From: an uncultured Monoglobus sp.
GTDB lineage: Bacteria > Bacillota > Clostridia > Monoglobales > Monoglobaceae
Direction of reading: 5' to 3'
NCBI GenBank assembly: GCA_947630505.1
Contig: CANRHV010000019.1
Span: 1-41,387, forward strand
Length of the DNA stretch: 41,387 nucleotides
Position numbers and translations under genes: made by a program. The notes beneath the pieces were generated by a model, which searched no databases, had not been told where the DNA came from, and saw only the letters and a list, made by a program, of their open reading frames with translations. Shown here piece by piece: positions 9,687 to 19,432 of the stretch; the first letter of the stretch is position 1, and the number at the start of each line of letters is the position of its first letter.

Positions 9687-10550
9687 ATGAAACTTAAGAA
9701 AATTCTGGCACTGGTGCTGGCGCTGGCGCTGGCGGTAACCGTTCTGGCGGCCTGCGGAAGCGCTCCGGCAAACAACGGTGCGGATAACGCTAAAACCGAC
9801 GAGGGCACAGCCGCGAAGACCGACGCAGAGTCGACCGAGTCCGATCTGGCTTACATAAAGGACAAGGGCGAGATGGTTATCGGCATCACGCTGTTTGAGC
9901 CCATGAACTACTATGAGGGCGACGAGCTGGTAGGCTTTGAGACCGAGTTCAGCACGGCTGTGTGCGAAAAGCTCGGCGTTACGCCCAAGTATCAGGAGAT
10001 CGACTGGGGCTCAAAGGAGATCGAGCTCAGCTCAAAGAACATCGACTGCATCTGGAACGGTCTGACGATCACCGACGAGAGAAAAGAGAACATGGCTATC
10101 ACCGAGCCTTATATGAACAACAGACAGGTCATGATAGTTAAGGCCGATAACGTTGACGCTTATTCTCAGAGCGTTGACGGTCTTGACGTTATCGCGGAGG
10201 TCGATTCGACCGGCTATGAGCTGATAGAGAGCGACGAGTTCTTCGCGAACGCCAACGCTACGGCCGTTGACTCTCAGGCCAAGGCTCTGATGGACGTTGC
10301 GGCGGGCACTTCCGATGTGGCGGTCGTTGACTATGTTTCCTCGATCGGCGCTATCGGCGAGGGCACCGACTACGCGGACCTGGTAGTTGCTCCCAACGAG
10401 TTCCCCGGCGACGAGTACGGCGTTGCTTTCAGAAAGGGCAGCGACGTTGCGGAAGAGGTAAACAAGGCCGTGAAGGAACTGGCGGCGGACGGTACTCTGG
10501 CGACGATAGCCGAGAAGTACGGTCTGCAGGATCTGCTCATGGTGGAGTAA
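9687..10550 (+). CDS. Amino-acid ABC transporter substrate-binding lipoprotein (PAAT family)
   Basis: 287 residues from the ATG at 9687, which has GGGAGG upstream. Residues 1-22 are a lipoprotein signal with lipobox LAAC; Cys23 would be lipidated. A Ser/Asn/Thr/Lys linker (about 24-55) precedes the SBP family 3 fold: GEMVIGITLFEPMNYY, LVGFETEFSTAVCEKLG, the NGLTITDERKENMAITEPYM signature, and C-terminal LATIAEKYGL. It captures a polar amino acid, probably a small or acidic one or cystine, and delivers it to the permease encoded next. A strong hairpin (10564-10602) separates it from the permease gene, consistent with the binding protein being made in excess. Exact substrate not readable. Confidence 0.95.
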   Translation: MKLKKILALVLALALAVTVLAACGSAPANNGADNAKTDEGTAAKTDAESTESDLAYIKDKGEMVIGITLFEPMNYYEGDELVGFETEFSTAVCEKLGVTPKYQEIDWGSKEIELSSKNIDCIWNGLTITDERKENMAITEPYMNNRQVMIVKADNVDAYSQSVDGLDVIAEVDSTGYELIESDEFFANANATAVDSQAKALMDVAAGTSDVAVVDYVSSIGAIGEGTDYADLVVAPNEFPGDEYGVAFRKGSDVAEEVNKAVKELAADGTLATIAEKYGLQDLLMVE

Positions 10551-10563
10551 TCTTTTGAATTTC

Positions 10564-10602
10564 ACAGGCTAAACGGCGCGGTTTGCACGGCGTTTAGCCT
10601 GT
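10564..10602 (+). terminator. Intercistronic hairpin after the binding-protein gene (attenuator or mRNA 3' stabiliser)
   Basis: A perfect 12-bp stem, ACAGGCTAAACG (10564-10575) with CGTTTAGCCTGT (10591-10602), is followed only by AGTTTTGTG. The weak T-run suggests partial termination or RNA protection rather than full stop. Confidence 0.7.
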
Positions 10603-10632
10603 AGTTTTGTGTAAAGACAAAAGGAGTTTTAA

Positions 10633-11280
10633 ATGGATAGATTATCGGAAGTAAGCGCCTCCCTTGTGGGCGGCTTTGAATATAACTGTATAATTTTTTT
10701 CTGCACTCTGATAATGGCGGTGCCTCTGGGGCTTGTTATAACCTTCGGCTCAATGTCAAGGTTCAAGCCGCTCAAGTGGGTGTCGAAAACCTTTGTTTGG
10801 ATAATCAGGGGCACGCCGCTTATGCTGCAGCTGTTTGTGGTGCTGTACGCGCCGGGACTGATCTTTGATATCCCCATAAAATCCAGAATGACCGCGGTGC
10901 TTATAGCGTTTGTCATCAACTACGCAGCGTACTTTTCGGAGATCTACCGCGGCGGCATAGAGAGCATACCCAAAGGCCAGTATGAGGCGGGACAGGTCCT
11001 CGGCCTCACAAAGCCGCAGGTGTTTTTTAAAGTAGTGCTGTTCCAGGTCATCAAGCGCGTGATCCCCGCTATGGGCAACGAGATAATAACGCTTGTCAAG
11101 GACACGTCTCTGGCGAGGATAATCGGAGTTACCGAGATCATCATGTGCGCCGAGAGGTTCACCAAACAGGGCCTCATCTGGCCGCTGTTCTCGACGGGTC
11201 TGTTTTTCCTGGCGTTCTGCGGAATACTGACGCTGTTGTTCGGATACATAGAAAAAAAGCTTGACTATTACAAGGGATAA
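10633..11280 (+). CDS. Amino-acid ABC transporter permease (HisM family)
   Basis: 215 residues, membrane-spanning throughout, with the usual four to five helices. The conserved RGTPLMLQL segment and the ATPase-contact EAA loop EIYRGGIESIPKGQYEAG-x(5)-T (about residues 102-125) are both present, as is KDTSLARIIGV. It forms the transmembrane channel, probably as a homodimer since only one permease gene is here. AAGGAG precedes the ATG. It is the second gene of a binding protein-permease-ATPase operon, and the ATPase gene starts 13 bases after its stop. Confidence 0.95.
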   Translation: MDRLSEVSASLVGGFEYNCIIFFCTLIMAVPLGLVITFGSMSRFKPLKWVSKTFVWIIRGTPLMLQLFVVLYAPGLIFDIPIKSRMTAVLIAFVINYAAYFSEIYRGGIESIPKGQYEAGQVLGLTKPQVFFKVVLFQVIKRVIPAMGNEIITLVKDTSLARIIGVTEIIMCAERFTKQGLIWPLFSTGLFFLAFCGILTLLFGYIEKKLDYYKG

Positions 11281-11293
11281 GGGGGCGAGTTCT

Positions 11294-12076
11294 GTGTCAA
11301 TACTTGAAGTTAACAATATACATAAGAGTTTCGGCAAAACCAAGGTTTTGCAGGGCGTGGATTTCACTATGGAGCGGGGCGAGGTCCTGGTTATCCTCGG
11401 CTCGTCGGGCAGCGGCAAGACCACGCTGCTGCGCTGCCTGAATTTTCTGGAGACCGCCGACAAGGGAAAAATATTCGTCGACGGCCGCCTGATCTTTGAC
11501 GCGGACAATAAGCAGAAGCCCTCCCGCGCCGAGATAAGGGAGCGGCAGCTGAATTTCGGGCTGGTGTTCCAGTCGTTCAATCTGTTTCCCCAGTACAGCG
11601 CGCTTGAGAACGTGACGCTGGCGCCCAAGCTGCTGGCCAAGGAGCGGGCCGATTTCAAGCAGAACAAGGCCGCGATATATGACGAGATAGAGAAAAGCGC
11701 CATAGCGCTGCTCGACGACGTGGGGCTTAAAGACAAGATGAACAACTATCCCTGCGAGCTGAGCGGCGGACAGCAGCAGAGGGTCTCGATCGCCCGCGCC
11801 ATGGCGCAGGACCCGAAGATCCTGTTTTTCGACGAGCCCACGTCGGCGCTCGATCCCGAGCTCACCGGCGAGGTGCTGAAAATAATCAGGAGCCTTGCGG
11901 CCGAGCACAAGACCATGGTGATCGTCACCCATGAGATCGAGTTTGCCAGAAACGTGGCCGACAAGATCGTGTTCATGTCGGAGGGCGTGATCGTTGAGCA
12001 GGGCGCTCCCGAGGAAGTGATCGACCACCCCAAGCAGGAGCGCACCCGCGCGTTTTTAAATAAATTGAGCAAATAG
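11294..12076 (+). CDS. Amino-acid ABC transporter ATP-binding protein (GlnQ family)
   Basis: 260 residues. The GTG at 11294 is chosen: it gives the canonical N-terminus VSILEVNNIHKSFG, and AAGGGGGCGAG lies upstream. An in-frame TTG at 11261 would overlap the permease gene. Walker A GSSGSGKTT (about 35-43), the ABC signature LSGGQQQR (about 156-163), Walker B ILFFDEPTSALDPE and the switch His in VTHEIEFA are all intact. It powers uptake by the lipoprotein/permease pair. A 7-bp hairpin at 12108-12124 follows but lacks a T-run, so no convincing terminator separates it from the ribosomal promoter. Confidence 0.96.
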   Translation: MSILEVNNIHKSFGKTKVLQGVDFTMERGEVLVILGSSGSGKTTLLRCLNFLETADKGKIFVDGRLIFDADNKQKPSRAEIRERQLNFGLVFQSFNLFPQYSALENVTLAPKLLAKERADFKQNKAAIYDEIEKSAIALLDDVGLKDKMNNYPCELSGGQQQRVSIARAMAQDPKILFFDEPTSALDPELTGEVLKIIRSLAAEHKTMVIVTHEIEFARNVADKIVFMSEGVIVEQGAPEEVIDHPKQERTRAFLNKLSK

Positions 12077-12175
12077 CGTGTATGAGAGATCAAATTCAAT
12101 ATAAATCCTGCGCAAAATGTGCAGAAAATTACTTCGATTTTGATTAATTTTGTGTAAATTTTACCGAAATTTTTC

Positions 12176-12204
12176 TTGACATTATTTGCTTAAGGTAGTA
12201 TAAT
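12176..12204 (+). promoter_or_regulatory. Consensus sigma-A promoter of the S10 ribosomal operon
   Basis: TTGACA (12176-12181), 17-base spacer, TATAAT (12199-12204), all consensus, with an AT-rich UP-like stretch at 12125-12175. It is the only perfect promoter in the 420-base gap 12077-12496. Confidence 0.9.
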
Positions 12205-12210
12205 AATCGA

Positions 12211-12496
12211 GTGTGACGCGACCATGACTATGATCCCGGAGGTGGCAAACGGCGCAAATACGTCGGTTTGGGAATTTCGGGGGAGATTGTCCGGTTTCGA
12301 AAAACAGGGCGGAAGGTCACATTTTTATGAATACGGATTTGCTTTGCTCCCGCGGGATTTTTGCGGGCTTTTGGCAAAACTGTGTCAATTCCTCCCGAGT
12401 GCGTATCCGAAAGGATATGTTATTCGGGTTTAATTATTCGATCCGCGCGAAACGCCCGGCGCGGTGTAAAACTTTTTTATAAGGAGGGTACCAAGA
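12211..12496 (+). promoter_or_regulatory. S10 operon 5' leader, about 285 nt, structured
   Basis: No credible gene is seen between the promoter and rpsJ. The leader can fold several hairpins: CCCGC-N9-GCGGG at about 12350-12370, CGTATCC-GAAA-GGATATG with a GNRA loop near 12402-12419, and CCGCGC-N10-GCGCGG near 12442-12463. Its length and structure suggest autoregulation by a ribosomal protein (L4 in proteobacteria), but no known motif is recognised. Confidence 0.55.
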
Positions 12497-12805
12497 ATGG
12501 CAACAGAAAGAATCAGAATCAGACTGAAGGCTTACGACGCGAACCTTATCGACCAGAGCGCCGCTAAGATCGTGGAGACTGCAAAGAGATCAGGCGCGAA
12601 GGTATCGGGCCCCATCCCGCTTCCCACGAAGAAGGAGATCGTAACGATCTTAAGAGCGGTCCACATGTACAAGGACTCGCGCGAGCAGTTTGAGCTGAGA
12701 ACGCACAAGAGACTGATCGATGTGCTCAATCCCAACGGAAAGACCATCGACGCGCTCAAGCACCTTGACCTGCCGGCGGGTGTTGACATCGAGCTTAAGA
12801 TATAA
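12497..12805 (+). CDS. rpsJ: 30S ribosomal protein S10 (NusE)
   Basis: 102 residues, full length. [17 protein letters not shown] and the [12 protein letters not shown] block are family hallmarks. It binds the 30S head and, as NusE, joins antitermination complexes with NusB. It is the first gene of the superoperon, with AAGGAGG 9 bases before the ATG. The 103-base gap to rplC is longer than most in the operon and may hold structure. Confidence 0.98.
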   Translation: MATERIRIRLKAYDANLIDQSAAKIVETAKRSGAKVSGPIPLPTKKEIVTILRAVHMYKDSREQFELRTHKRLIDVLNPNGKTIDALKHLDLPAGVDIELKI

Positions 12806-12908
12806 CAGGCGGCAAAACAAAAATTTTGGTTATGTTGGGAAACCAACCGCTGGCCCGCGGGTATGTTTAAGCCTAAACCGATGCCCGTGTATATAGGAGG
12901 AAAAATTT

Positions 12909-13544
12909 ATGAAAAAGGCGATCTTAGGAAAAAAGATTGGTATGACTCAGGTATTCACCGAGGACGGACAGCTTATCCCTGTTTCGGTTATCGAAGCGGG
13001 ACCGTGCCCGGTGGTACAGAAGAAGACCGAGGAAGTTGACGGCTACACCGCCGTTCAGGTCGGTTTTGAGGACAAGAAGGAAAGACGCGCGAATAAGCCC
13101 GAGAAGGGTCACTTCGGCAAGGCCGGCGTTCCCGTTAAGAGATACTTGAGGGAGCTCAAGCTGGACGGAGCCGCCGATATGAAGGTCGGCGATCAGCTGA
13201 CGGTTTCCCAGTTCGAGGCGGGCGAGACGGTCGACGTTACCGGAACCAGCAAGGGTCACGGATACGCCGGCGTTATCAAGAGATGGGGCACCCACAGAGG
13301 TCCCATGACTCACGGTTCCCACTATCACAGAGGCCCCGGTTCGATGGGCGCCTGCTCGGACCCGTCGAGAGTTTTCAAGGGCAAGAAGCTCCCCGGCCAC
13401 TACGGCGTGGATAAGGTGACGATTCTGAACCTTGATTTGGTTAAAATAGACACAGAGCGCAATCTTCTGTTGGTCAAGGGCTCGATCCCGGGTCCCAAGG
13501 GCGGCTTGGTTGTTGTTCGCAACGCAGTCAAGGCAAGAGCCTAA
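12909..13544 (+). CDS. rplC: 50S ribosomal protein L3
   Basis: 211 residues. The start [16 protein letters not shown], the [15 protein letters not shown] segment and the central GPMTHGS and [16 protein letters not shown] extension that reaches the peptidyl-transferase region are intact. It is one of the first proteins to bind 23S rRNA. AGGAGG lies 8 bases ahead of the ATG. Confidence 0.98.
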   Translation: MKKAILGKKIGMTQVFTEDGQLIPVSVIEAGPCPVVQKKTEEVDGYTAVQVGFEDKKERRANKPEKGHFGKAGVPVKRYLRELKLDGAADMKVGDQLTVSQFEAGETVDVTGTSKGHGYAGVIKRWGTHRGPMTHGSHYHRGPGSMGACSDPSRVFKGKKLPGHYGVDKVTILNLDLVKIDTERNLLLVKGSIPGPKGGLVVVRNAVKARA

Positions 13545-13570
13545 CCCGCAGAGAGAGGAGGATATAGAGA

Positions 13571-14194
13571 ATGCCTACAGTAGACGTTTATAACACCGAC
13601 GGTCAGGTTGTCGGTTCAATAGATTTGAATGAAAACGTGTTCGGCGTAGAAGTCAACACAAGCGTAATGCACGAGGTAGTCGTTAACTATCTGGCAAACC
13701 AGAGACAGGGCACACAGTCGACGCTGACCCGCACAGAGGTTCGCGGCGGCGGAATCAAGCCCTGGCGCCAGAAGGGAACGGGCCGCGCGAGACAGGGCAG
13801 TATCCGCGCTCCCCAGTGGGTAGGCGGCGGCGTTGCTCTCGGCCCCAAGCCCAGAGACTACAGCTACAGAGTAAACAAGAAGGTAAAGAGACTGGCGCTC
13901 AAGTCTGCGCTCTCGTCTAAAGTAGAGGACAGCGATATCATCGTTCTGGACTCGCTCAAGTGCGACGAGTACAAGACAAAGCAGATCGCGGACATGCTCA
14001 AGAAGCTGGGCGTTACCGAGAAGGCGCTGATCGTTCTTCCCGAGAACGACAAGAAGATCGTTAACTCGGCGAGAAACATCAAGGGCGTTGACGCCACATA
14101 TGTCGGCGAGATCAACACCTACGCAGTGCTTAATCACACAAAGTGCATCGTATTAAAAGATGCGGTAGCAAAGCTTGAGGAGGTGTACGCGTAA
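13571..14194 (+). CDS. rplD: 50S ribosomal protein L4
   Basis: 207 residues. It carries the long basic loop that lines the exit tunnel ([19 protein letters not shown], about residues 58-76). In E. coli L4 also represses the S10 operon; whether it does so here through the leader is unknown. Its stop TAA overlaps the rplW ATG by one base. Confidence 0.98.
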   Translation: MPTVDVYNTDGQVVGSIDLNENVFGVEVNTSVMHEVVVNYLANQRQGTQSTLTRTEVRGGGIKPWRQKGTGRARQGSIRAPQWVGGGVALGPKPRDYSYRVNKKVKRLALKSALSSKVEDSDIIVLDSLKCDEYKTKQIADMLKKLGVTEKALIVLPENDKKIVNSARNIKGVDATYVGEINTYAVLNHTKCIVLKDAVAKLEEVYA

Positions 14195-14478
14195 TGGTAG
14201 CACACGATATTATCAGAAAACCTATCATAACAGAAAAGAGTATGGATCAGGTTGCGGACAGAAAGTACACTTTCGAGGTTGCGAAAGGCGCTAACAAGAT
14301 CGAGATCAAAAAGGCCGTTGAGGAGATATTCAACGTTGAGGTCGAGAGAGTCACAACGATGAACTATAACGGAAAGCCCAAGAGACAGGGCGTTCACCTC
14401 GGCAAGAGAGCCGACTGGAAAAAGGCCGTTGTAAAGCTCACTCCCGGCAGCAAGACGATCGAGCTGTTCGAAGCGTAA
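14194..14478 (+). CDS. rplW: 50S ribosomal protein L23
   Basis: 94 residues; the start [14 protein letters not shown] and the [16 protein letters not shown] helix mark the family. It sits at the tunnel exit and docks signal recognition particle and trigger factor. Its ATG shares the last base of the rplD stop, so translation is coupled. Confidence 0.97.
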   Translation: MVAHDIIRKPIITEKSMDQVADRKYTFEVAKGANKIEIKKAVEEIFNVEVERVTTMNYNGKPKRQGVHLGKRADWKKAVVKLTPGSKTIELFEA

Positions 14479-14515
14479 TAAACCTTGAAAAATAGCAGAT
14501 AAGGAGATTTGAAAA

Positions 14516-15349
14516 ATGGGTATAAAAAAATATAATCCAACAACACCTTCGCTGCGTCAGATGACATGTTCCACGTTTGAGGAGATCGACAAGGTAGCGC
14601 CTGAGAAATCTCTGCTCCGCCCCTTAAAGAGCAAGGCGGGACGCAACTCATACGGCAGGATCACGGTGAGACACCGCGGCGGCGGCACAAAGAGAAAGTA
14701 CAGAATCATTGACTTTAAGAGAAACAAGGACGGAATGGAAGCCACCGTTCAGTCCATCGAGTACGATCCCAACAGATCGGCGAACATCGCTCTCATCGAG
14801 TACGAGGACGGAGTTAAGAATTATATCATCGCTCCTCTCGGCCTCAAAAAGGGCGACAAGGTCATCTCCGGCGACGGCGCCGACATCAAACCCGGCAACG
14901 CCATGGAGATCAAGAACATTCCCGTCGGCACAATGATCTACAACATCGAATTAAGCCCCGGAAAGGGCGGCCAGATGGTCAGAAGCGCCGGCAACACGGC
15001 TCAGCTGATGGCTAAGGAAAACGGATACGCGCAGATAAGACTGCCCAGCGGCGAGGTAAGAATGGTAAGACTCAACTGCCGCGCCACTATCGGACAGGTC
15101 GGCAACGCGGATTACGAGAACATCAATCTGGGCAAGGCGGGCAGAAAGCGCCACATGGGATGGCGTCCCACCGTTCGAGGCGTCGTTATGAATCCTAACG
15201 ACCACCCCCACGGCGGCGGCGAAGGAAAGTCCCCCATCGGTATGCCCAGCCCCGTTACCCCCTGGGGTAAGCCCACGCTGGGTTACAAGACCAGAAACAA
15301 GAAGAAGGCGTCCAACAAGTTTATCGTTAAGAGACGCAACAGTAAATAA
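14516..15349 (+). CDS. rplB: 50S ribosomal protein L2
   Basis: 277 residues. [14 protein letters not shown] at the start, the OB/SH3-like core, and the C-terminal [14 protein letters not shown] and [11 protein letters not shown], which includes the conserved His near the peptidyl-transferase centre, are all present. It is needed for subunit joining. Highly basic tail as usual. Confidence 0.98.
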   Translation: MGIKKYNPTTPSLRQMTCSTFEEIDKVAPEKSLLRPLKSKAGRNSYGRITVRHRGGGTKRKYRIIDFKRNKDGMEATVQSIEYDPNRSANIALIEYEDGVKNYIIAPLGLKKGDKVISGDGADIKPGNAMEIKNIPVGTMIYNIELSPGKGGQMVRSAGNTAQLMAKENGYAQIRLPSGEVRMVRLNCRATIGQVGNADYENINLGKAGRKRHMGWRPTVRGVVMNPNDHPHGGGEGKSPIGMPSPVTPWGKPTLGYKTRNKKKASNKFIVKRRNSK

Positions 15350-15363
15350 GGAGGGAATAGAGA

Positions 15364-15636
15364 ATGGGCAGAAGTATTAAAAAAGGACCTTTCGTTGACA
15401 AAAAGCTCCTGGCGAGGATCGTCGCCATGAACGAGAAAAACGAAAAGAACGTTCTCAAAACATGGTCAAGAGCTTCCACGATATTCCCTGAGATGGTAGG
15501 TCATACCATAGCGGTTTATGACGGAAGAAAGCACGTTCCCGTGTATGTGAGTGAGGATATGGTCGGCCACAAGCTGGGCGAGTTTGCTCCCACAAGAACA
15601 TTCAGAGGCCATGCCGGCGCCAAGACGACGGGCTAA
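15364..15636 (+). CDS. rpsS: 30S ribosomal protein S19
   Basis: 90 residues; [15 protein letters not shown] at the start and [15 protein letters not shown] near the end are diagnostic. It forms the S13-S19 pair at the subunit bridge in the 30S head. AAGGAGG lies ahead of the ATG; only 14 bases separate it from rplB. Confidence 0.98.
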   Translation: MGRSIKKGPFVDKKLLARIVAMNEKNEKNVLKTWSRASTIFPEMVGHTIAVYDGRKHVPVYVSEDMVGHKLGEFAPTRTFRGHAGAKTTG

Positions 15637-15686
15637 GGCTTGAGAGAACGAAAGTATTGAATTGAATTGAAAGGAGCCATACAGAT

Positions 15687-16022
15687 ATGGAAGCAGTAGC
15701 AAAGGTTACTCATGTGCGTATTGCGCCGCGCAAAGTCCGCATTGTTATCGACCTTATCAGAAACAAGCCGGTAGGCGAGGCAATCGGTATCCTGAGACAC
15801 ACGCCCAAGGCGGCGAGCCCCGTTGTTGAGAAGCTTTTAAACTCCGCGATAGCCAATGCCGAAAACAACCATCACATGGATGTTGAAAAGCTGTATATCT
15901 CGGAAATTTACGCCGATCAGGGTCCGACACTCAAGAGGATCCAGGCGAGAGCCCAGGGACGCGCGTTCAGAATAAACAAGAAAACAAGCCACATAACAGT
16001 AAAACTTCAGGAGAAGGAATAA
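15687..16022 (+). CDS. rplV: 50S ribosomal protein L22
   Basis: 111 residues. [19 protein letters not shown] and the beta-hairpin tip [10 protein letters not shown], which lines the exit tunnel where macrolides bind, are visible. It follows rpsS by 50 bases with AAAGGAG upstream. Nothing unusual. Confidence 0.98.
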   Translation: MEAVAKVTHVRIAPRKVRIVIDLIRNKPVGEAIGILRHTPKAASPVVEKLLNSAIANAENNHHMDVEKLYISEIYADQGPTLKRIQARAQGRAFRINKKTSHITVKLQEKE

Positions 16023-16039
16023 GATAGGAGGAAAACAGC

Positions 16040-16783
16040 ATGGGTCAGAAAGTTAATCCGCATGGTCTCAGAGTAGGTATAATAAAAGACTGGGATTCAC
16101 GTTGGTTTGCGAGCAAGAAAGACTTCGGCGACAGCCTCGTTGAGGACTATAACCTCAGAAAATTCTTGAAAGAGAAGTTATTCCAGGCCGGAGTTTCTAA
16201 AATAGAAATTGAAAAATTCGCGAACAAGGTTCGCATCTCCATCCATGCCGGCAAGCCGGGCATAGTTATCGGCAAGGGCGGCAGCGAGATAGAGAAGCTC
16301 AAGAAAGAGCTTGAGAAGATGACGGGCAAGACCATCATCTTAAACGTTATCGAGGTCAGAAGCCCCGACCTCGACGCGCAGCTGGTCGCCGAGAACATCG
16401 CCTCGCAGCTTGAGAGACGTATCTCTTTCAGAAAAGCTATGAAGCAGTGCATGGGCAGAGCCATGAAGCTGGGCGCCAAGGGTATCAAGACTCAGGTATC
16501 GGGCCGCGTTGGCGGAGCCGAGATCGCCAGAGTTGAGCATTACCACGAGGGCACGATTCCGCTGCAGACACTGAGAGCGGACATCGACTACGGCTTTGCC
16601 GAGGCCAACACAACCTACGGCAAAATCGGCGTAAAGACATGGATCTATAAGGGCGAGGTCCTCACCGACAAGGCGGTGACCGCCAGATCGGCAGAGAATA
16701 ACGACCGCCGTCCCCGCAGAAGAAACAGATCGGATGCTCCCAGACAGCGCAGAAACGCCGATCAGAGAGGAGGCAGAAGATAA
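16040..16783 (+). CDS. rpsC: 30S ribosomal protein S3
   Basis: 247 residues. The N-terminus [17 protein letters not shown] and the type II KH domain with GXXG loop [12 protein letters not shown] (about 75-86) are intact. It is part of the mRNA entry channel. It is longer than the common 215-230 because of an Arg/Asn/Asp-rich tail (about 222-247), a variable, disordered region in this family. Its TAA overlaps the rplP ATG by one base. Confidence 0.98.
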   Translation: MGQKVNPHGLRVGIIKDWDSRWFASKKDFGDSLVEDYNLRKFLKEKLFQAGVSKIEIEKFANKVRISIHAGKPGIVIGKGGSEIEKLKKELEKMTGKTIILNVIEVRSPDLDAQLVAENIASQLERRISFRKAMKQCMGRAMKLGAKGIKTQVSGRVGGAEIARVEHYHEGTIPLQTLRADIDYGFAEANTTYGKIGVKTWIYKGEVLTDKAVTARSAENNDRRPRRRNRSDAPRQRRNADQRGGRR

Positions 16784-17214
16784 TGTTATCTCCCAAAAGA
16801 GTTAAATACAGAAGAGTTCACCGCGGCCGCATGAAGGGCGCGGCACACAGAGGAAACCGTGTGTCCTACGGTGAGTACGGCCTGATGGCGGCTGCTCCCG
16901 CGTGGGTGACAAGCAATCAGATAGAGGCTGCCCGTGTAGCGATGACCCGTTACACCAAGAGAGGCGGTAAAGTATGGATAAAAATATTCCCCGATAAGAG
17001 CGTGACCAAAAAGCCCGCCGAGACCCGTATGGGTAAAGGTAAGGGCGCGCCCGAGTACTGGGTAGCGGTTGTAAAGCCCGGAAAGGTTATGTTCGAGATC
17101 GGAGGAGTATCGGAGAATGTCGCCCGAGAGGCGCTGCGTCTTGCCATGCACAAGCTGCCGATGAAGTGCAAGTTTGTCAGAAAGGCTGACCAAGAAACGG
17201 AAGGTGATAGTTAA
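16783..17214 (+). CDS. rplP: 50S ribosomal protein L16
   Basis: 143 residues; the start [18 protein letters not shown] and the segment [18 protein letters not shown], which contacts tRNA at the A site, are intact. Coupled by one-base overlaps to both rpsC and rpmC. Confidence 0.98.
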   Translation: MLSPKRVKYRRVHRGRMKGAAHRGNRVSYGEYGLMAAAPAWVTSNQIEAARVAMTRYTKRGGKVWIKIFPDKSVTKKPAETRMGKGKGAPEYWVAVVKPGKVMFEIGGVSENVAREALRLAMHKLPMKCKFVRKADQETEGDS

Positions 17215-17426
17215 TGAAAATAAATGAAATTAGAGATCTTTCTCCCCAGGAGCTTGAGGATAAGGTTCAGGACTTAAAGGAAGAGCTGTTCAACTTACGT
17301 TTTCAAAACGCTACCAACCAGCTTGACAATCCGATGAGAATGGTTAGCGTAAAAAAAGAAATCGCGAGATGCAAAACAGTTATAAAAGAAAAGCAGCTGG
17401 GTTTGAACACCGGCATTAACGCGTAG
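17214..17426 (+). CDS. rpmC: 50S ribosomal protein L29
   Basis: 70 residues, two-helix coiled hairpin; [20 protein letters not shown] and [13 protein letters not shown] are family hallmarks. It lies beside L23 at the exit tunnel and helps dock trigger factor. The ATG overlaps the rplP stop. Confidence 0.97.
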   Translation: MKINEIRDLSPQELEDKVQDLKEELFNLRFQNATNQLDNPMRMVSVKKEIARCKTVIKEKQLGLNTGINA

Positions 17427-17439
17427 GAGGTGCGGATAA

Positions 17440-17697
17440 ATGGAAGAGCGTAATTATCGTAAGACCCGCGTCGGCGAGGTAACAAGCGACAAGATGGACA
17501 AGACGATCGTCGTTACCATCAAGGAGAACATAAAGCACCCCCTCTATAACAAGGTAATGAAGAGAACCTATAAGCTCAAGGCGCACGACGAGAACAACGA
17601 GTGCGGCATTGGCGACAGAGTAAGGGTTATGGAGACCAGACCTCTCTCTAAAGACAAGAGATGGAGACTGGTTGAGATAATTGAGAAGGCGAAATAA
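17440..17697 (+). CDS. rpsQ: 30S ribosomal protein S17
   Basis: 85 residues, OB fold; [16 protein letters not shown] and [14 protein letters not shown] are diagnostic. It is a primary 16S rRNA binder of the 30S body. GTAGGAGG lies upstream and overlaps the rpmC stop region. Confidence 0.98.
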   Translation: MEERNYRKTRVGEVTSDKMDKTIVVTIKENIKHPLYNKVMKRTYKLKAHDENNECGIGDRVRVMETRPLSKDKRWRLVEIIEKAK

Positions 17698-17748
17698 TAT
17701 CGCCTGCCCGCAATTTAATTTTAGAAATCAGATAGGAGGAAATCCGTT

Positions 17749-18117
17749 ATGGTACAACAGCAAACTATATTAAAGGTTGCTGACAACAGCGGCGCTAAGG
17801 AGATCCTGTGCATCCGCGTTATGGGCGGTTCTTTCAGAAGATACGGAAATATAGGCGACGTTATAACCGCTTCGGTCAAAAAAGCAACGCCCGGCGGCGG
17901 TGTCAAGAAGGGCGACGTTGTCAAGGCCGTTATCGTCCGCACCAAGAAGGGTATACAGAGAAACGACGGTTCAAAGATCAGATTTGACGAGAATGCTGCT
18001 GTTTTGATCAGGGATGACAAGACCCCGAGAGGAACACGTATATTCGGCCCTGTCGCCAGAGAGCTGAGAGATAAGGACTACATGAAGATCCTGTCTCTTG
18101 CCCCCGAGGTACTGTAA
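17749..18117 (+). CDS. rplN: 50S ribosomal protein L14
   Basis: 122 residues. [19 protein letters not shown] and [14 protein letters not shown] are canonical. It forms an intersubunit bridge and is the binding site of silencing factor RsfS. First gene of the part equivalent to the E. coli spc operon; no separate promoter is evident in the 51-base gap before it. Confidence 0.98.
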   Translation: MVQQQTILKVADNSGAKEILCIRVMGGSFRRYGNIGDVITASVKKATPGGGVKKGDVVKAVIVRTKKGIQRNDGSKIRFDENAAVLIRDDKTPRGTRIFGPVARELRDKDYMKILSLAPEVL

Positions 18118-18184
18118 GGCGGCGGACAGAGAATATTTGAGCTAAGGCCGGCACGTCCGGCAGAATATGAATAGGAGGAATACG

Positions 18185-18505
18185 ATGTCTACAAAAATGC
18201 ATGTCAGAACCGGCGATCAGGTAATAGTTCGCAGCGGCAAAGACAAGGGCAAAAAAGGCAAGGTTTTATCCGTTGACACGGATAAGCGCACCGTTATCGT
18301 AGAAGGCGTATCTATAGCCACAAAGCACAAAAAGCCCCGCAGAATGGGCGAGGTCGGAGGCATTATCCAGCAGGAGACGCCTATATACGCCAGCAAGGTT
18401 ATGCACCTCTGCGACAAGTGCGGATCTCCCACAAGAGTAGGCCGCAAGGTTCTTGAGGACGGCTCACATGTGCGCTACTGCAAGAAGTGCGGAGAAACGT
18501 TTTAA
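18185..18505 (+). CDS. rplX: 50S ribosomal protein L24, zinc-ribbon type
   Basis: 106 residues from the ATG at 18185, which has TAGGAGG 7 bases before it; an in-frame ATG at 18167 has no site. The KOW motif (GDQVIVRSGKDKGKKGKV) leads. The C-terminus carries two CxxC pairs, CDKCG and CKKCG, which would bind zinc; Bacillus L24 lacks them. It initiates 50S assembly. Confidence 0.97.
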   Translation: MSTKMHVRTGDQVIVRSGKDKGKKGKVLSVDTDKRTVIVEGVSIATKHKKPRRMGEVGGIIQQETPIYASKVMHLCDKCGSPTRVGRKVLEDGSHVRYCKKCGETF

Positions 18506-18537
18506 CCTAAACTTCAGGAAGGAGGTAAAAGTCTGAT

Positions 18538-19074
18538 ATGAGACTTGAAGAGAGATATAACAACGAGATCAAGGACGCTATGATGGCCAAGTTCAGCTAC
18601 AAGAGCGTTATGGAGATTCCCAAGCTCGTTAAGGTGGTCATCAACATGGGCGTCAGCGACGCCAGAGAGAACTCAAAGGCCTGCGACAGCGCTGCCGGAG
18701 ACCTTGCCGTTATCACGGGCCAGAAGGCCGTTATAACAAAGGCGAAGAAGTCCGTCGCGCAGTTCAAGGTCAGAGAAGGCATGAACCTGGGCTGCAAGGT
18801 TACCCTCAGACGCTCGCGCATGTACGAGTTCGTTGACAGACTCTTTAACGCGGCTCTGCCCCGCGTACGCGACTTCAGAGGAATCAATCCCAATTCCTTC
18901 GACGGCAGAGGCAATTATAACCTCGGCGTTAAGGAGCAGCTGATTTTCCCTGAGATCGAATATGATAAGATCGACAAAATCAGAGGTATGGATATAACAT
19001 TTGTAACAACCGCCAAGACCGACGAGGAGGCAAAAGAACTTCTCACTCTGATGGGCGCGCCGTTTACAAGGTAG
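18538..19074 (+). CDS. rplE: 50S ribosomal protein L5
   Basis: 178 residues; [29 protein letters not shown] and [18 protein letters not shown] are diagnostic. It binds 5S rRNA with L18 and contacts P-site tRNA. AAGGAGG precedes the ATG. Confidence 0.98.
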   Translation: MRLEERYNNEIKDAMMAKFSYKSVMEIPKLVKVVINMGVSDARENSKACDSAAGDLAVITGQKAVITKAKKSVAQFKVREGMNLGCKVTLRRSRMYEFVDRLFNAALPRVRDFRGINPNSFDGRGNYNLGVKEQLIFPEIEYDKIDKIRGMDITFVTTAKTDEEAKELLTLMGAPFTR

Positions 19075-19115
19075 TACCGAACAGGCGAATAAGCGAATAA
19101 GGAGGAAAAAAGCTT

Positions 19116-19301
19116 ATGGCTAAAAAGGCAATGATCAATAAGCAGCAGAAAAAGCAGAAGTATTCGACGCGCGAGTACAACAGATGCAAGATTTGCGGCA
19201 GACCGCATGCTTATCTTCGCAAGTTCGGTATTTGCAGAATATGCTTCCGCGAGCTTGCTTACAAGGGCCAGATCCCGGGCGTTAAGAAAGCTTCCTGGTA
19301 A
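19116..19301 (+). CDS. rpsN: 30S ribosomal protein S14, zinc type
   Basis: 61 residues, the short zinc-binding form. Two CxxC pairs (CKIC and CRIC) hold the metal and the end IPGVKKASW is canonical. It completes the 30S head. The 131-base gap after it (19302-19432) has no gene; a small GC-rich inverted repeat is near 19311-19321. Confidence 0.98.
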   Translation: MAKKAMINKQQKKQKYSTREYNRCKICGRPHAYLRKFGICRICFRELAYKGQIPGVKKASW

Positions 19302-19432
19302 GAGTTGCCGCGCCCGGCGCAATACAGTTACAGTATAAACACGCAGGGGTCAGGTGGTCTTATGAGACGGAAAACCAAACCGGCCCCGATGTCCGATAAA
19401 AAGGAAGTCCGATAATAAGGAGGTAAGTCTAA

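Noticed and set aside
10756-11745. 329-codon frame opposite the transporter permease and ATPase genes
   Set aside because: Spans two clear ABC genes in reverse; translation is low-complexity without motif.
12224-12567. Two short ORFs in the S10 leader
   Set aside because: Neither has a usable ribosome binding site and the second runs into rpsJ out of frame; the stretch is better seen as a leader RNA.
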